Shown in pieces: positions 26,362 to 35,510 of a stretch of 64,000 bases of DNA. How positions within the stretch are numbered: position 1 is the first letter of the stretch; each line of letters opens with the position of its first letter. The stretch comes from JACRLW01 sp050181465 (lineage in GTDB: Bacteria > Planctomycetota > UBA1135 > UBA2386): the NCBI GenBank assembly GCA_050181465.1, contig JBFXDD010000012.1:1-64000 (forward strand). The letters are read 5' to 3'. Both the position numbers and the translations under genes were made by a program. The notes beneath the pieces were generated by a model. It searched no databases, had not been told where the DNA came from, and saw nothing but the letters and a program-made list of their open reading frames with translations.

Positions 26362-27525
26362 TCACAGCGCGCGGAGCGCACTCGACGGCGGCAGTCGCGC
26401 CGCGCGTCGCGCGGGGAGCGCGCCGCCGATCATGCCGATGAGCAGAGCGAGGATCATCGCTTGCAGCACGACCTCGCCGCTCACGCGGAATGCGAAGCGC
26501 TGCTCGGTGAACGTCGTCCAGTTGGTCGTTCCGGTCGCGAGTCCATTGCACTGCCAGCCGAGCGCGACCCCCGCAGCACCGCCGACCAGAGCCAGCAGGA
26601 CGGACTCGAACAGGAACCCGAGAAAGACCGCGCGGGGACGGAAGCCGACCGCGAGCAACGTGCCGATCTCGCGGGTGCGCATGGAGACCGAGGCCAGCAG
26701 CGTGTTGGTTGCGCCGAAGATTGCGCCGATGCCCATGATCGCGGCGAGAAACCATGCCAGCACCTTCATCACGATCGCCAGCGCACCGGCCTGCTCGCGG
26801 AAGTACTGACGCTCCCCTTTGCCGGCGACGGTCAGTCGCGGATCGGCTGCGAGAGCCGCGTTGATCGCGTCGATTCGCCCCGAGTCGGCCAACTTGACGA
26901 TCATCGTGGAGAAGCCCGGCCGGTCGAGGACCCGCAAGAAGATCTCGACGTCGATCCACAACTCGGAGTCGTAGGCCTGCCCATCACAGTCGAGGACACC
27001 GACGACCTCCCACTCGTACCCGGAGAGCATCACCGAACTGCCGACACTCAGTCCGGGCAACTGTCCACGCAGACCGGAACCAGCCACCAGCTCGTAGCGG
27101 CCGGGCACGAACATGCGCCCTTCAGCGATTCGGGCCGAATCACGGATCCGCAAGCCCAGAGGCCCGGTGCCGCGCACGGGGATGTTGGTGCGCCCGCCGT
27201 CGTTGCGCTCGACGTTGAACGCGGCGTAGATCTCCGGCTGCGCCAGTGGCTCGCCGTCGTCGGTTCGCAGCACGAAGTCTGCGGTGCGCAGGATGCGCGC
27301 GGAATCACGCGACATTCCGGAGACGCCTTCCGAGGTGGCACCGTCGCGCATGAGGATCACGTTCCGATCGCTGCCGGTCCCGGCCAGGGCCGACTCGAAG
27401 CCGTTGGCCAGAGCCAGCACCATCACCAAGACGGCCACGGCGAAGGCAATCGCGGTCAGCGTCAGCATGGTGGCGCCGCGGCGAACGAAAGCGCTGCGAA
27501 GGTGGTAGCCGAACGGGATCTCCAT
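26362..27525 (-). CDS. ABC transporter permease (MacB/LolE-like, FtsX fold)
   Basis: A 387-aa membrane protein with one N-terminal span (MLTLTAIAFAVAVLVMVLALANGF), a large periplasmic domain of about 200 aa and three C-terminal spans (LAIVMKVLAWFLAAIMGIGAIFG, FLGFLFESVLLALVGGAAGVALG, VLQAMILALLIGMIGGALPA). This is the type VII ABC (MacB) plan used for mechanotransmission rather than substrate passage through the membrane. Its ATG overlaps the stop of the second permease (ATGA). It is the last gene of the adaptor/ATPase/permease/permease set. Confidence 0.88.
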   Translation of the reverse strand: MEIPFGYHLRSAFVRRGATMLTLTAIAFAVAVLVMVLALANGFESALAGTGSDRNVILMRDGATSEGVSGMSRDSARILRTADFVLRTDDGEPLAQPEIYAAFNVERNDGGRTNIPVRGTGPLGLRIRDSARIAEGRMFVPGRYELVAGSGLRGQLPGLSVGSSVMLSGYEWEVVGVLDCDGQAYDSELWIDVEIFLRVLDRPGFSTMIVKLADSGRIDAINAALAADPRLTVAGKGERQYFREQAGALAIVMKVLAWFLAAIMGIGAIFGATNTLLASVSMRTREIGTLLAVGFRPRAVFLGFLFESVLLALVGGAAGVALGWQCNGLATGTTNWTTFTEQRFAFRVSGEVVLQAMILALLIGMIGGALPARRAARLPPSSALRAL

Positions 27526-28694
27526 CAGCCTTCTCGAAGCGATCGAACGATGGTCCAGCGCGATGCCGCGATCGCGGGCGCGATACCGGCGATGAGTGCG
27601 AGCCCCGTGCCGATGAGAACCGCATGGAGTACCGTGGTGTTCGACACCCCGAAGGTCGGGAAGATCACGGTCGCGAGCCGAATCGGCTGACCGTGCCACG
27701 CGAGCTTGGCGAGCAGGATGCCGGCGAGCGCCCCACCTAGACACAGCACGATCGCTTCTGCCAGATACAGGTTGCGAACACTCGCACGCGTGAAGCCGAG
27801 CGTCTGGAGAACACCGACTTCTTTCACGCGCTCACGCACGGACAGAAGCATCGTGTTCAGGGCGATCACTGCGGTCGCGAAGATCACCGCACCGCCGATG
27901 AAGGAGAACAGGAGTCCGACGTTGCCCCACATCGAGAGGAACTGGGCCTGGAACGCCGCCTCGGACTGCGTGAGCGTGCGGTTGCTGGAATTGCGGAAGA
28001 GATCGTCCACCGCAGCACAGACCTGAGCGCCGTCCGCGTCGTCCTCGAGGTCGATGGAGAAGGTCCCGACGAGATCGAAGCGCCCGAGCTCCTCGTTCAG
28101 GTAGTTCCAGTGAAAGAACATCGTCTCCTCGTCGTAGGTCGGATTCGTCGAGGTGTAGATCCCGGCGATCGTGAAGCGCCAGGTCCCTGGGTAGATCGTG
28201 CCCTCGATGACGAGCGAGTCTCCGACCGCGAAGCCGTACCGGTCGGCGAGGCCGCGCCCGACGATGCAGGATGCGCGTTCATCCGTGAAGCGATCCCATA
28301 CCGCCGGATCGAGTTGATACTCGGCACCGCGCGGCGACCGATCGCCGTACTGAGCGCGAAGCATCGGCACGTCGACCGCGAAGCGCGGGAAGAACTCTTT
28401 GGGATCGACGTACACGCCGTCGAACCAGGTCCAATGACCGATGTTGCGGACACCGGGGATGCGGGCCGCTCTGATGCGCTCGATGCCGCTGAGCGGCAAG
28501 GACTGGAACAGACTGACTGCCGAGGACGCGATCAGGCGATTCCCGCTCGTTCCCGACACGAGCAACTGCAAGCTGGTGACCACGGTCTCCAGAGTGCAGA
28601 ACAAGAAGATCGCGAGCGCGACGCTGCCGCCGGTGAGCGACCAGCGCAGCGGCTGAGCTCGCGCGTGTGCGAAGATCAGTCGGAGCGGCACCAT
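27525..28694 (-). CDS. ABC transporter permease (MacB-like), second subunit
   Basis: A 389-aa permease with the same topology as its neighbour: an N-terminal span (LTGGSVALAIFLFCTLETVVTS), a periplasmic domain, then three C-terminal spans (NVGLLFSFIGGAVIFATAVIALN, YLAEAIVLCLGGALAGILLA, VLHAVLIGTGLALIAGIAPAIAA). Its ATG overlaps the ATPase stop and its stop overlaps the next permease start, so ATPase and both permeases should be made in fixed ratio. Two different permeases imply a heterodimer, as in LolCDE-type machines. The exported substrate cannot be deduced. Confidence 0.88.
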   Translation of the reverse strand: MVPLRLIFAHARAQPLRWSLTGGSVALAIFLFCTLETVVTSLQLLVSGTSGNRLIASSAVSLFQSLPLSGIERIRAARIPGVRNIGHWTWFDGVYVDPKEFFPRFAVDVPMLRAQYGDRSPRGAEYQLDPAVWDRFTDERASCIVGRGLADRYGFAVGDSLVIEGTIYPGTWRFTIAGIYTSTNPTYDEETMFFHWNYLNEELGRFDLVGTFSIDLEDDADGAQVCAAVDDLFRNSSNRTLTQSEAAFQAQFLSMWGNVGLLFSFIGGAVIFATAVIALNTMLLSVRERVKEVGVLQTLGFTRASVRNLYLAEAIVLCLGGALAGILLAKLAWHGQPIRLATVIFPTFGVSNTTVLHAVLIGTGLALIAGIAPAIAASRWTIVRSLREG

Positions 28695-29383
28695 CAGACC
28701 CCGCCCACGGCGATACGCCCAAGCTCTAGATGCACGAGGCGACTCGCACGATCGGCAGCTTCGCGAGAATGGGTCACCATGACGATCGTCTTGCCGTGCT
28801 CGCGATTGAGCTGTTGAAGCAGATCGAGGATCTCGGTGCTGTTGCTCGGATCGAGGTCGCCCGTCGGCTCGTCGGCGAGCAGGAAGGTCGGGTCGGTGAC
28901 GAGCGCGCGCGCGATCGCGACGCGTTGTTCCTGGCCGCCGGAGAGTTCTCGCGGATAGTGGTCCAGACGGTGACCGAGTCCGACCAACTCGAGGGCGACG
29001 GTCGCGCGGCGGCGTCGCTCGCGTCGGGAGAGGCCGAAGAGAGTCAGCGGCAATTCGACGTTCTCGATGGCCCGCAATACCGGCAACAGATTGTAGAGCT
29101 GGAAGATGAAGCCGACAGCTGCCGCGCGCCATGCGGCGAGGGCGTCGACGTCCAGCGGCACGATGTCGATACCGTCGACTTCGATCACACCGCGATCCGG
29201 CCGATCGAGCCCACCGATCAGGTTGAGCAACGTGGTCTTGCCCGAGCCGGACGGCCCCATGAGCGCGACGAAGCTGCCGCGCGCGATGTCCATCGACAAG
29301 TCATCGAGCACATTCACGACCTGATCGCCGCGCTCGAAGGACTTCGAGAGCGAGCGAATCCGAATCAGTGGATCGTCGGGCAC
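28694..29383 (-). CDS. ABC transporter ATPase (LolD/MacB type)
   Basis: A 229-aa nucleotide-binding subunit: Walker A GPSGSGKTT (43-51), Q-loop IFQLYNLLPVL, signature LSGGQEQRVAIARAL, Walker B FLLADEPTGDLD, and H-loop VTHS. The FQ(L/F)YNLLP and EPTGDLD signatures put it in the LolD/MacB/FtsE group, which powers type VII transporters. It starts at GTG 29383, 7 bp after the adaptor gene, and its stop overlaps the first permease start. All four genes read as one transcript from about 30818. Confidence 0.93.
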   Translation of the reverse strand: MPDDPLIRIRSLSKSFERGDQVVNVLDDLSMDIARGSFVALMGPSGSGKTTLLNLIGGLDRPDRGVIEVDGIDIVPLDVDALAAWRAAAVGFIFQLYNLLPVLRAIENVELPLTLFGLSRRERRRRATVALELVGLGHRLDHYPRELSGGQEQRVAIARALVTDPTFLLADEPTGDLDPSNSTEILDLLQQLNREHGKTIVMVTHSREAADRASRLVHLELGRIAVGGV

Positions 29384-29390
29384 GTCCGTT

Positions 29391-30818
29391 TCACTCCGAT
29401 TGGACCACCACGCGCTCGCCGTCGGCGAGATCTGCGGCGGGTTCGATGACGACGACGTCGCCGCCGCGCAATCCGGTCAACACTTCGGTGCGGTCGGCCT
29501 CGCTCGAACCGAACTCGGCCGGAACGAATGCGACAGTCTCGCCGCGGAGGACGAAACAACCGCGGCGATCGCCGCGGTTCACGATCGCCGCGGTCGGCGC
29601 GAAGATGCGATCCGACGTCAGCACCGCGGTGTCCTTCGCGAAGAATGTCACGCGAGCGACCATCTCCGGTCGCGCGAACTCGGGGACCTTCTTGAACGCG
29701 ACGTACACCTGGATCGTCGATCGTGCGCGATCGGCCGTCGGTCGCACGAGACGGACGCTCGCTTCGAGCGGACGATCCTGCCACGCGTCGAGCACCACCT
29801 TGCAAGGTGAACCCACCTCGATGCGACCGATGTCGCGCTCGTAGACGTCGACCTCCACTTCGAGCGTCGAGAAGTCTGCGAGCGTGACCACCGCGGTCTT
29901 GCTGCCGGATCCGCCGGTATTCGCCGGCGACACTACTTCGCCGGGCTCGGCGTCGCGGCGCAGCACCACGCCCGCGAACGGCGCGCGGAGGAAGGCTTCG
30001 TCCTGCGTGACCTTTGCGCGCTCCAGCTCTGCAGCCTCGACGGCCACGCGCGCGTTCGCTGCATCACGCCCGTAGCTCGCCGAAGCCATCGCCGCCTTCG
30101 CGCGGTCGACTTCGGTGCGGGCGCTGCCGACGGCCGATTCGGCGGCGCGGAGATCGGCGTCGGCGACATCCCGCGCTTGTCTCGCGCGATCGAGATCGGC
30201 CTCACTGCGGATCTCGCGACCGACCAGGTTCGCGACTCGATCGAACTCCGCGCTCGCCTGCGCCAATCGCGCGGCTGCGGCATCGCGCGCTGCCGCACGC
30301 TCCGCCACGACCGCCTCGACGCTGCGGACCGCGGCACCCGCTTCATCGATTGCGGCATCGGCGCGCGCAGCCTCACGCCGTTGCGCTTCGAGCCGCGCCT
30401 CGACCTGCGTGATCCAGGCATCGGCTTCATCGTGATCGACGACAGCGAGGAGATGGCCGGCGGCGACGACTTGCCCTTCTTCGACGTTCACCGCGAGCAG
30501 TCTTCCCTGCGTCGCGCTCGCGACGGAAGCGCGAGTTCGAGCTCGAACGTAGCCGTTGGCCGTCGTGATCTCGGCCTCGCGGATCGGCGATAGCCGCAGC
30601 ACGGTCGCGGTCTTGACGGTGCGGGCCGCAGTCAGCCGAGAGAAGGTCATGACACCGCCCACGAGGAGCGCGAGGAGCACGAGGAACTTCAGCCACCCGG
30701 GGAGCCGGCGACGTCGACCGGCGAGCGGTCGCGAATCGCGGTCGATTGCGAGTTGGTCGAGGGCGGCACGACGCTGACTTGCAGCGGTCGCGGAGGGATC
30801 AGCGGGAGGATCCTGCAT
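29391..30818 (-). CDS. Periplasmic adaptor (HlyD/RND-MFP family) of the MacB-like system
   Basis: A 475-aa protein with a cytoplasmic N-tail and one membrane span (LKFLVLLALLVGGVMTFSRL). A split lipoyl domain (ASVASATQGRLLAVNVEEGQVV ... AFLRAPFAGVVLRRDAEPGEVV) flanks a long alanine-rich coiled-coil hairpin (about 130-270), followed by beta-barrel and membrane-proximal domains. Adaptors of this type link a MacB-like transporter to an outer-membrane channel. No TolC-like gene is in the window, so the exit duct would be encoded elsewhere. The start ATG 30818 is the first gene of the apparent operon. Confidence 0.9.
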   Translation of the reverse strand: MQDPPADPSATAASQRRAALDQLAIDRDSRPLAGRRRRLPGWLKFLVLLALLVGGVMTFSRLTAARTVKTATVLRLSPIREAEITTANGYVRARTRASVASATQGRLLAVNVEEGQVVAAGHLLAVVDHDEADAWITQVEARLEAQRREAARADAAIDEAGAAVRSVEAVVAERAAARDAAAARLAQASAEFDRVANLVGREIRSEADLDRARQARDVADADLRAAESAVGSARTEVDRAKAAMASASYGRDAANARVAVEAAELERAKVTQDEAFLRAPFAGVVLRRDAEPGEVVSPANTGGSGSKTAVVTLADFSTLEVEVDVYERDIGRIEVGSPCKVVLDAWQDRPLEASVRLVRPTADRARSTIQVYVAFKKVPEFARPEMVARVTFFAKDTAVLTSDRIFAPTAAIVNRGDRRGCFVLRGETVAFVPAEFGSSEADRTEVLTGLRGGDVVVIEPAADLADGERVVVQSE

Positions 30819-30897
30819 TCCTGCACTGGATGATGCGCGCGGCGGCGAGTTCGCGCCGCAGGAAAACTCGGACGCAGGAATCCGACCATCGAATCGC

Positions 30898-32889
30898 TCA
30901 GGGCAGCGTCACGAGGCGCACGACTGCCCCTCCGGAGTCGGCGTCCAGCGGCGTGTAGAACAACAAGCGGCCGCGGTGCTCGAGCAAGTGCACGTGGCGC
31001 ACTGCGAACGGCAGTTCGGCGACGATCGTCCGAAAGCCGCCTTCGGGCGAGAACTCGACGAGCGCGGGATCGGCGCGGAAGCGCTGTCCGGTCATGGTCC
31101 CGCCGCAAGCCAGGTAGATCTTGCCAGCGACGACGGCAGCCTGCGCCGAGACCCAGGCGGTGGGCGCGAGGAACTCCGACCATTCGCCGGTCGCGAAGTC
31201 GAAGACGTCGCAGGGCCCGGCATGCGCGAAGCCGTCGCCCAGGCCGCCGATCAGGTACAGCCGGTCGCCGAGCACCGCGGCGGCCATCGAGCGCCGCGGC
31301 CGTGGCAGGTGGATGCCTGACGGCTGAAACCGGGCATCCGCCGCCGACGGATCGAGCACGAGCAGCTCTCGCGCATCGCCGGCGACGTTGCCGCCCTCTT
31401 CGTCGGGTGTGAAGTCGACGCCGCCGACGAGATAGAGCTTGCCGCCGTGCGCGACGAGTTCGGCTTGGGTCCGCGGCATGGGCAGTCGCGAACCGCACGC
31501 AACCGCCTGTGGCTGGGTCGGGGCGAGCGACAACACGCAGTCGAGACTGCCGACGCCGTGGTCGTCGCGCACGCCGATGCCGCCGGCGAGCACGACGCGC
31601 GTACCGGCGACGATGGCCGCCATCGATTGCGCACGCACCGGCAAGTGGCCGCGCACGGCTGCGGTCATCGTCAGAAGGTCGATGGACCAGATGTCGTCGG
31701 CGAAGCGGGCCGTCGAGAAGCGATCGCCGTCGCCACCCCGGTTGCCGCCGAAGGCCCACAGTTCGTCGCCGCACTTCACGACCGCTTGGCGCGAGTCGAT
31801 CCCGGTCGGGCTCGCCAACCGGTACTCGTGGATCGTTGGCCGCGGCTGCGACCGAGTGACCTCGACCGCCTCGAGCGTACGTAGGTGTCCGCTGCGCGAC
31901 GCACCACCGATCGCGAGAACGGTGCCGTCGCGGACGCCGGGAGCGAGGCGATGGAAGAAGCGCGGCGTGTGCAGCGTGCTCGCCGCTTGCCAGCCGCGGT
32001 CGGCGGTCAGTCGAAGCAGTCGGCCGTCCATCACGGTCGCGTACAGCTCGCCGTTCATCGCGATCGCGGCGGTGCCGAACGCCATGCCGGGGAGTTCCGG
32101 CAAGTCGCTCCAAGTGCCGCTCGAGATGTCGAGCGCGCGCACGCCGGACACCGGGCCGTCCTCGTCCATCCCGCCGAGCGCGATCAACCTGCCCGCGTGG
32201 ATTGCCAGTGCCAGCGCCCGCCGGTTCTCGCCGAGCGGCGGCAAATCTCGCCACACCGGCGGCTCCTCGCGAAGATCGGCGACGAGCGCGGTGGAGTGCC
32301 AGGTGCCGTGCTCGCCGCCAGCGAGGTGCCAGCCGCCGACCACGTAGAGTCGATCTTCGTGCACGATCGCGTCGTGCGAGGACCGCGGTGCTGGGAGCGG
32401 CGTCGACTCCATCCATGCGCCGACCGCCGGGTCGAAGCGGGCCACGCTGGACGTCGAGGTCATGGTTGCGTCCTCGTCCGCGGCGTTCGTGGCCGTCACC
32501 CCGCCGACTCGGTAGAGGCGACCTCGAGAATCTGCGACCAGCGCGGTGCCTTGGAGTGCTGGTCCCGACGGCAGCGACTCGAAGCGGCCTGTCGCGCTCA
32601 GGTCGAGGCGAAGGAAGTCGCCCACCACGTTCTCGCGGCTGTGTGCATGGGCGCGACCGATGTGCCCGCCGAAGACGTAGAGCCATCGACCGACCCGAGC
32701 TGCCCCGAAGCTCGCGATCGCGCGCGGTAGCAGCGCAGGTCGTTCGAGAGCAGCCGGCAACGGCGGCCGACCGGCGAACGCGGCCTCACTCGGTGCCTGC
32801 GCGTGAGGGCGATCGGCGAGAGAGAGGAAGGCGAGCGAGAGGACGACGGGGAAGAGGACGGCGGGCAGGTTGTTGCGATCGAGTCTCAT
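30898..32889 (-). CDS. Secreted kelch-repeat beta-propeller protein
   Basis: A 663-aa protein with a signal peptide (LPAVLFPVVLSLAFLSLADRPHAQA). It has about ten to twelve kelch-type blades recognisable by (I/L)YVVGG or LYLIGG with downstream W/F-D: WLYVFGGH, LYRVGGV, LYVVGGWH, LIALGGM, VLAIGGA, LWAFGGN, VVLAGGI, LYLVGGV, LYLIGGL, IYLACGG. That suggests two consecutive propellers. Binding to sugar or protein at the cell surface is the usual guess for such repeats; no catalytic residues are evident. The longer open frame runs past the true start; ATG 32889 begins the signal peptide. It lies just upstream of the transporter operon on the same strand. Confidence 0.82.
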   Translation of the reverse strand: MRLDRNNLPAVLFPVVLSLAFLSLADRPHAQAPSEAAFAGRPPLPAALERPALLPRAIASFGAARVGRWLYVFGGHIGRAHAHSRENVVGDFLRLDLSATGRFESLPSGPALQGTALVADSRGRLYRVGGVTATNAADEDATMTSTSSVARFDPAVGAWMESTPLPAPRSSHDAIVHEDRLYVVGGWHLAGGEHGTWHSTALVADLREEPPVWRDLPPLGENRRALALAIHAGRLIALGGMDEDGPVSGVRALDISSGTWSDLPELPGMAFGTAAIAMNGELYATVMDGRLLRLTADRGWQAASTLHTPRFFHRLAPGVRDGTVLAIGGASRSGHLRTLEAVEVTRSQPRPTIHEYRLASPTGIDSRQAVVKCGDELWAFGGNRGGDGDRFSTARFADDIWSIDLLTMTAAVRGHLPVRAQSMAAIVAGTRVVLAGGIGVRDDHGVGSLDCVLSLAPTQPQAVACGSRLPMPRTQAELVAHGGKLYLVGGVDFTPDEEGGNVAGDARELLVLDPSAADARFQPSGIHLPRPRRSMAAAVLGDRLYLIGGLGDGFAHAGPCDVFDFATGEWSEFLAPTAWVSAQAAVVAGKIYLACGGTMTGQRFRADPALVEFSPEGGFRTIVAELPFAVRHVHLLEHRGRLLFYTPLDADSGGAVVRLVTLP

Positions 32890-32934
32890 GAATGAGCCTA
32901 AGCTACCAATACTGAGACTACGTCGCAAGAATGA

Positions 32935-32957
32935 CCGACCAAGCCGATACTGGTCGG
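32935..32957. other. Inverted repeat in the kelch/fabH divergent region
   Basis: CCGACCA and TGGTCGG form a perfect 7-bp inverted repeat with a 9-base loop, 46 bp upstream of the kelch gene start. It could be an operator for a dimeric regulator or an RNA hairpin in the 5' leader. The rest of the 309-bp stretch 32890-33198 between the divergent genes is GC-rich, and I see no gene or clear promoter in it. Confidence 0.35.
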
Positions 32958-33198
32958 GAGAATGTGGCTGGCCCTTGGCGGTGGCAGGCCGGTCGGCGGC
33001 GCGGACCACTGCCGGGCGGAGCGAATTCGCGATGCCCGACGGCGAATCTGCGGCACCGCTTCCGGGGCGGAGGCTCCGGGCCGGCACGGCGAGCGGGCGG
33101 GCGCCCGAGAGCCAGCAACATTCCCTCGATCAGGATCTCCTCGGGTTGAATCTGGCTTCCCCCGCTCCGATCATCCCCGCCCCTCCTCCGCGCCGCTC

Positions 33199-34221
33199 GT
33201 GACCCCAACCCCCCCGCCACCCCCCGCGGCAGCCCGTCCCGCGCTCTGCGCGATCCGCGGGGTCGGTCGCTACGTCCCGGAGCAGCAGCTCACCAACGCC
33301 GACCTCGAGAAGCTGGTCGATACCACCGACGAGTGGATCACCCAGCGCACCGGCATCAAGAGCCGCCGCGTGATCCCGGACGACTGGGTCACCAGCGACA
33401 TGGCAGTCGCCGCTGGGCGCGCCGCCCTCGCCGACGCCGGGCTCGCGGTGAGCGATGTCGACCTGCTCGTCGTGACGACTGTCACGCCCGACATGCTCTG
33501 CCCGTCGACGGCCTGCATCGTCCACAAGAAGCTCGGTCTGGTGAACGTGCCGGCCTTCGACATCTCGGTCGCGTGCTCCGGCTTCGGCTACGGCGTGAGC
33601 ATCGCCGGCGCGATGGTGAACTCGGGACTGCATCGCAACGCTTTGGTGATCTCGAGCGAGGCGATGACCCGTTTCATGGACTACACCGACCGAGCGTCCT
33701 GCATCCTCTTCGGGGACGGCGCCGGCGCGGCGGTGCTGTCACGCGAGGGTCGCTTCGAACTGCTCTACACCGAGAACGGCGCGGACGGCTCCCTGGCCGA
33801 GATGATCGAGATCCCCGCGGGCGGCTCTCGCGAGCCCGCCAATGAGGCCACGGTCGCGGGTCGCCGCCACTTCCTGCAGGTGCGCGGCCGCGAGGTGTTC
33901 AAGACGGCCGTGCGGCAGATGGTCGAGTCCACGCACAATGCCCTGCGCGCGCTCGGCCTGACGACCGCCGACATCGACTGGGTCGTCCCGCACCAGGCGA
34001 ACAGCCGCATCATCGAAGCGGTCGCCCAGAGCCTCGAAGTCGACCCCGCGCGAGTCGTGATCGACATCACCGACAAGGGCAATACTTCGAGCGCGTCGAT
34101 CCCGATCGCGCTCGCCGGACTGGCCGCAGAACAAGACCTGAAGCCGGGACAGATCCTCGTCCTGGTCGGGTTCGGTGCCGGTGCCGCGTGGTCTTGTCAG
34201 GTCCTGCGGGTCCGCGCGTGA
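33199..34221 (+). CDS. fabH: Beta-ketoacyl-ACP synthase III
   Basis: A 340-aa KAS III that condenses acetyl-CoA (or another primer) with malonyl-ACP to start type II fatty-acid synthesis. The triad is complete: C126 (SVACSGFGYG), H265 (VPHQAN) and N295 (GNTSSAS). The N-terminal IRGVGRYVPEQQLTN, the arginine motif TDEWITQRTGIKSR and the C-terminal LVGFGAGAAWSCQVLR are all typical. The frame opens earlier, but GTG 33199 leads a short proline-rich tail before the conserved domain. Its stop overlaps the GTG start of the inositol-phosphate synthase (GTGA). It could be a housekeeping FabH or a specialised primer synthase. Confidence 0.92.
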   Translation: MTPTPPPPPAAARPALCAIRGVGRYVPEQQLTNADLEKLVDTTDEWITQRTGIKSRRVIPDDWVTSDMAVAAGRAALADAGLAVSDVDLLVVTTVTPDMLCPSTACIVHKKLGLVNVPAFDISVACSGFGYGVSIAGAMVNSGLHRNALVISSEAMTRFMDYTDRASCILFGDGAGAAVLSREGRFELLYTENGADGSLAEMIEIPAGGSREPANEATVAGRRHFLQVRGREVFKTAVRQMVESTHNALRALGLTTADIDWVVPHQANSRIIEAVAQSLEVDPARVVIDITDKGNTSSASIPIALAGLAAEQDLKPGQILVLVGFGAGAAWSCQVLRVRA

Positions 34222-35483
34222 CACCGAAGCCCAAGACGGTCTCGAATCCCGCGCCGCGAGCGCAAGACTCGGGTCGCCGGGATCGCCTCGGCGTGTGGCT
34301 GTTCGGCGGCCTCGGCGGACTGTCGACGACGGTCGTCGCGGGTGCGGCGGCGGTCGTCCGAAAGCTCGCCCCGTCTAGGGGTCTCCTGAGCGAGAGCGCA
34401 CTCACGGCCGGCTTGGGCCTCACTGAGCTCAGTGACCTGGTGTTCGGCGGCCACGACATCCGGCTCGGCGACCCGCTCGCCGCAGCCCGCGAAATCGGCG
34501 CCGCCAACGGCTCGTTACCGCTCGGCTGGCTCGATGCGATCGCACCCGAACTCCGCGCCTACGGCAAGCGACTGCGCATCGGCACGACCGCCAACGCCGG
34601 TCGCACCATTCGCGCGCTCGCCGACGCCGAGGAGGCGACACGCGAAGTCTCGCTCGGGGAGTGTCGCGAGCGGATCGTCGCCGACATCCGCGAGTTCATG
34701 CGGCGCGAGAAGCTCACGCGATGCGTGTGTGTCAACCTGTGCTCCACCGAGCCAAAACTCTCCCCTCACAAGGACCACGCCAATCCCGCAGGCATCGAAC
34801 GCATCTTCGCCCGCGACGAACAGAAGAAGGTGCGACCGTCGACGATCTACGCGGCGGCCGCGGCCGAGCTGGGCTTGCCCTTCGTGCACTTCACGCCGTC
34901 CGACGCGACCTTGCTGCCGGGAATGCAGCAGAGCTTCATCGCGCGCGGCATCCCCTTCGCGGGCTGCGACGGCAAGACCGGCGAGACGCTGGTGAAGACG
35001 GCCCTCGCGCCGCTGTTCCGCTATCGCGACCTCAACGTGCTGTCGTGGCTCGGCTACAACATGCTCGGCGACCGCGATGGTGTGGTTCTCGCCGACGCCG
35101 AGAACAAGGCCAGCAAGGTGGAGAGCAAGGACAAGGTGCTCGAACGCGTGCTCGGCTATCCGGCCTACAGCCGCGTCGGCATCGACTACGTGCCCTCACT
35201 CGGCGACCAGAAGACCGCCTGGGACTTCATTCACTTCGAAGGATTCCTCGGTTACCGGATGTCCCTGCAGTTCACCTGGCAGGGCTGCGATGCGATTCTG
35301 GCCGCACCGCTGGTGCTCGACCTCGTGCGGCTTTGCGACTTTGCGCATCGCCGCGGCGAGGTCGGCGCGCTCGGTGATCTCGCGATCTTCTTCAAGCAAC
35401 CGATCGGCTCGTCGGTCCACAACCTGCACGAGCAATGGCTGATGCTCGAGCGCTGGATCGCGAAACTCGCAGCGGGTCGCTGA
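34218..35483 (+). CDS. myo-Inositol-1-phosphate synthase
   Basis: Isomerises glucose-6-phosphate to myo-inositol-1-phosphate using NAD. The 421-aa product shows the N-terminal NAD-binding WLFGGLGGLSTTVVAGAAAVVR, a central KLSPHKDHANPAGIERIF, and the family core LSWLGYNMLGDRDGVVL followed by ASKVESKDKVLE. These correspond to the SYNxxGNxDGxNL and SKxxSK blocks of INO1-type synthases, with GDRDG replacing GNNDG. The start GTG 34218 overlaps the fabH stop. In bacteria this enzyme feeds inositol lipids or soluble inositol compounds; coupling to fabH makes a lipid role attractive but unproven. It converges on the redoxin gene 27 bp away. Confidence 0.85.
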   Translation: MTPKPKTVSNPAPRAQDSGRRDRLGVWLFGGLGGLSTTVVAGAAAVVRKLAPSRGLLSESALTAGLGLTELSDLVFGGHDIRLGDPLAAAREIGAANGSLPLGWLDAIAPELRAYGKRLRIGTTANAGRTIRALADAEEATREVSLGECRERIVADIREFMRREKLTRCVCVNLCSTEPKLSPHKDHANPAGIERIFARDEQKKVRPSTIYAAAAAELGLPFVHFTPSDATLLPGMQQSFIARGIPFAGCDGKTGETLVKTALAPLFRYRDLNVLSWLGYNMLGDRDGVVLADAENKASKVESKDKVLERVLGYPAYSRVGIDYVPSLGDQKTAWDFIHFEGFLGYRMSLQFTWQGCDAILAAPLVLDLVRLCDFAHRRGEVGALGDLAIFFKQPIGSSVHNLHEQWLMLERWIAKLAAGR

Positions 35484-35510
35484 ACGCCGCGCGACCGCGA
35501 GCTGCTCGAC

